From: Holacanthus passer
Taxonomy: Eukaryota; Chordata; Actinopteri; Pomacanthidae
Direction of reading: 5' to 3'
DNA: 64,000 bases
Assembly: GCA_025331565.1 (NCBI GenBank)
Contig: JAFREQ010000100.1
Span: 434,001 to 498,000 of the forward strand
The stretch's first letter is position 1. Every line of letters starts with the position of its first letter. The notes beneath the pieces are model-generated. The model saw only the letters and a list, made by a program, of their open reading frames with translations, had not been told where the DNA came from and did no database searches. Shown piece by piece: positions 62,290 through 64,000 of the stretch. The position numbers were made by a program, and so were the translations under genes.

Positions 62290-63981
62290 ATGCCGCACCG
62301 CGTCCGCGTCCCGCCGCTGCCGCACCTGGCCGTGCTGCTGCTGCTGCTGCTGCTGGACGGACCGGCCGGGGCGGGCCGGGTCCGGAAGAAGGCCACCAGG
62401 ACCCGGTCGTGCCTGGACCTGCCGGAGGAGATCCTGGAGCAGATGTTCGGGCGTCTGTCGGTGGGAGTGATGAGCGCTTTCCATCACGCTCTGCAGCTGG
62501 AGCCGCAGGACAAACTGAACCTGACGTGTCCGACCGCCGCGAGGAGCCGAGCCGACAGCAAGAGCCGCCTGCCGGTCAACCTGCTCAGCGTCGCCCCCTG
62601 GGCCTACAGGTGAGGGCAGGGAGGCACAGGACAGGAATCATGTCTTATTGTTAAAGATGCAGTTTGCCCTGTGATCTACTGCCATATCTGATCTGTAAAT
62701 GACTTTCATTCATTCGTTTAGATTCAAACAGAAAACACATGGAAAATAGTTTTGTATTCTTCAATTTATATTCCAAACATCCAACAGAGCTGTCACCACA
62801 ATATATTTTATCATGGGAATGTTTCCATAACTTGTTCAGCTGTGGATACACAAACCACATGGTTTCATTGTTAATAACAGTGTTAAGTGTTATTTAGTGT
62901 TAAACTGTCACTAACCATGAACTGGGATCAGCTTTATGAATGACAGACCTCTTCAATCAACAAGTCTTACAAACCCAAACAACAGAGCCTGAGAAACACC
63001 ATCAGAAACTGTGCTTTATCAATAAAGTATAAAGTGGCAGGTTTTAAATCGACCCCAATTCGAAAAAAGTTGGGACTCTGTGTAAAATGTTAATAAAAAC
63101 AGAATTGGATGGTCTGCAAATCATTTAAAGCCTATGTTCAATTGAAAAAAATGCAAAGACAACATATCAAGTGTTGAAACTGAAATTTTTTATTGTTTTA
63201 TGAAAAACATACGCTCATTTTAAATTTGATGCCAGCAACACGTTTCAAAAAAGGGATGGGACAGGCCCTGTCCCAACTTTTTTTTTTGCACTATTTTCAA
63301 TTGAATAAGGGGTTTAAATGATTTCCAGACCATCAAATTGTGTTTTCATTAACATTTTACACAGCGTCCCAACTTATTTGGAATGAGGGTTGTTTTATTG
63401 GTTTGCTCTTACAAAAGTATAGCAAATGGGGATATTTTGATTTTTTTGAACATGTGAAATATGATGAATGTGATTTTTGTAGAAAAACAACTGAAGGTGT
63501 GTGAATTAAACAAAAAGAGAAAATCTAACAATATTGTCTTATAGAAAGTTTGGTTTGTTTGTGTTATATGAGGCATCAGTCAGTGTAAAGAAAATCAGCT
63601 TGGACTGAATGCGACACTGATGAAATAAAATAACACATCTGTTGACCTCCTGTTTTCAGGATCTCCTACGACCCCACCAGGTATCCCCGCTACATCCCAG
63701 AGGCTTACTGCCTGTGTAAGGGCTGCCTGCTCGGGCCTCTGGGGGCGGAGAGCCAGCAGCACCGCAGCGCTCCGGTCTACAGCCCCTCCGTCATCCTCAA
63801 GAGGTCCGGCTCCTGCGTGGGCGGCAGACACGCCTACACCGAGATCTACGTGTCCATCGCGGTGGGTTGCACCTGTGTGCCGCTGCTGGAGAAGGAGAGG
63901 GACGGCCGGGGAGGCAACCAGAGCCTGGAGAGGGCAGAGGTCAAAGTCGGCCGAGGCGGCTCTGCAGCCAAGAAGGTGTGA
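62290..63981 (+). CDS. il17d: Interleukin-17D, two coding exons
   Basis: Secreted cytokine of the IL-17 cystine-knot family. Exons 62290-62609 and 63660-63981 (642 nt, 213 residues plus TGA; human about 202). The start MPHRVRVPPLPHLAVLLLLL gives a signal peptide whose hydrophobic core is encoded by seven CTG codons. Then come a basic stretch (RKKATRTR) and the IL-17D core: LPEEILEQMFGRLS, SAFHHALQL, an N-glycosylation sequon at N77 (NLT), LLSVAPWAYR at the splice junction, ISYDPTRYPRYIPEAYCLCK and VGCTCVP. Cysteines align with human IL17D. The C-terminal tail differs from human and is Arg/Gly/Lys-rich. An in-frame ATG at 62224 would add 22 residues before the signal peptide; I prefer 62290 because it begins directly with a normal signal sequence. 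The junction is phase 2 with GT-AG. The stop lies 19 nt from the window end, so the 3' UTR is missing. Confidence 0.95.
62610..63659 (+). other. il17d: il17d intron
   Basis: 1050-bp GT-AG intron (donor ACAG then GTGAGG; acceptor CTGTTTTCAG). It contains the inverted-repeat element at 63050-63393. Confidence 0.85.
63050..63393. mobile_element. MITE-like inverted-repeat element in the il17d intron
   Basis: The left end reads GACCCCAATTCGAAAAAAGT and the inverse of the right end AACCCTCATTCCAAATAAGT, both followed by TGGGAC. The terminal inverted repeats are about 30 bp and resemble those of the copy at 56573-56997, but the interior differs. Subterminal sequence is partly inverted too. About 344 bp, no coding capacity. 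Confidence 0.75.
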
Positions 63982-64000
63982 GGGGAACAGGGCTGATCCG

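Noticed and set aside
62244..62654. 136-codon frame overlapping il17d exon 1
   Set aside because: A shadow in another frame; the Ala/Gly/Pro-rich translation reflects the GC-rich exon, and the true frame matches IL17D and splices to exon 2.
1..64000. CRISPR arrays, operons, bacterial-type promoters or phage genes
   Set aside because: None is present; the window is vertebrate nuclear DNA with spliced genes.

Overview
The window is vertebrate nuclear DNA, almost certainly from a teleost and probably a spiny-rayed (percomorph) fish. The genes are split by GT-AG introns. The encoded proteins are vertebrate connexins, a lambda-crystallin-type dehydrogenase, an intraflagellar transport protein and an interleukin-17. 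The spaces between and inside the genes carry repeats typical of fish: a tRNA-derived SINE, a Tc1-like transposon, a Penelope-like element, MITE-like inverted-repeat elements and many CA/GA microsatellites.

Layout from left to right: (1) 1-1203, minus: gja3 (connexin 46), whose C-terminal tail runs off the left edge; a candidate first exon and promoter lie at about 3077-3420. (2) 7872-8681, minus: one beta connexin of the GJB2/GJB6 (Cx26/Cx30; fish cx30.3) type, with a candidate 5' noncoding exon near 9817-10130. (3) 11790-38870, minus: cryl1, nine coding exons, 312 residues; its 11.8-kb intron 6 collects most of the transposon debris. (4) 38871-39422: a short divergent promoter region shared by cryl1 and ift88. 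(5) 39423-60479, plus: ift88, 24 core coding exons giving 824 residues, plus candidate in-frame cassette exons near the C-terminus. (6) 62290-63981, plus: il17d, two coding exons, 213 residues, complete.

The order gja3 - beta connexin - cryl1 - ift88 - il17d matches human 13q12.11 (GJA3, GJB2, GJB6, CRYL1, IFT88, IL17D), which supports every gene call. The genes do not form one pathway. The two connexins form gap-junction channels, CRYL1 is a cytosolic L-gulonate dehydrogenase, IFT88 is an IFT-B core subunit needed to build cilia, and IL17D is a secreted cytokine.

I found no new multi-gene system. The points most worth checking are inside ift88: three or four phase-1 mini-exons, each a multiple of three bases, clustered in one intron; an apparent minor-spliceosome (U12) intron with an unusual GT-AT boundary; and a perfect 14-bp hairpin just upstream of a splice acceptor. 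Exon boundaries were worked out by eye from splice motifs, reading phase and recalled human proteins. All phases close exactly in cryl1, ift88 and il17d.
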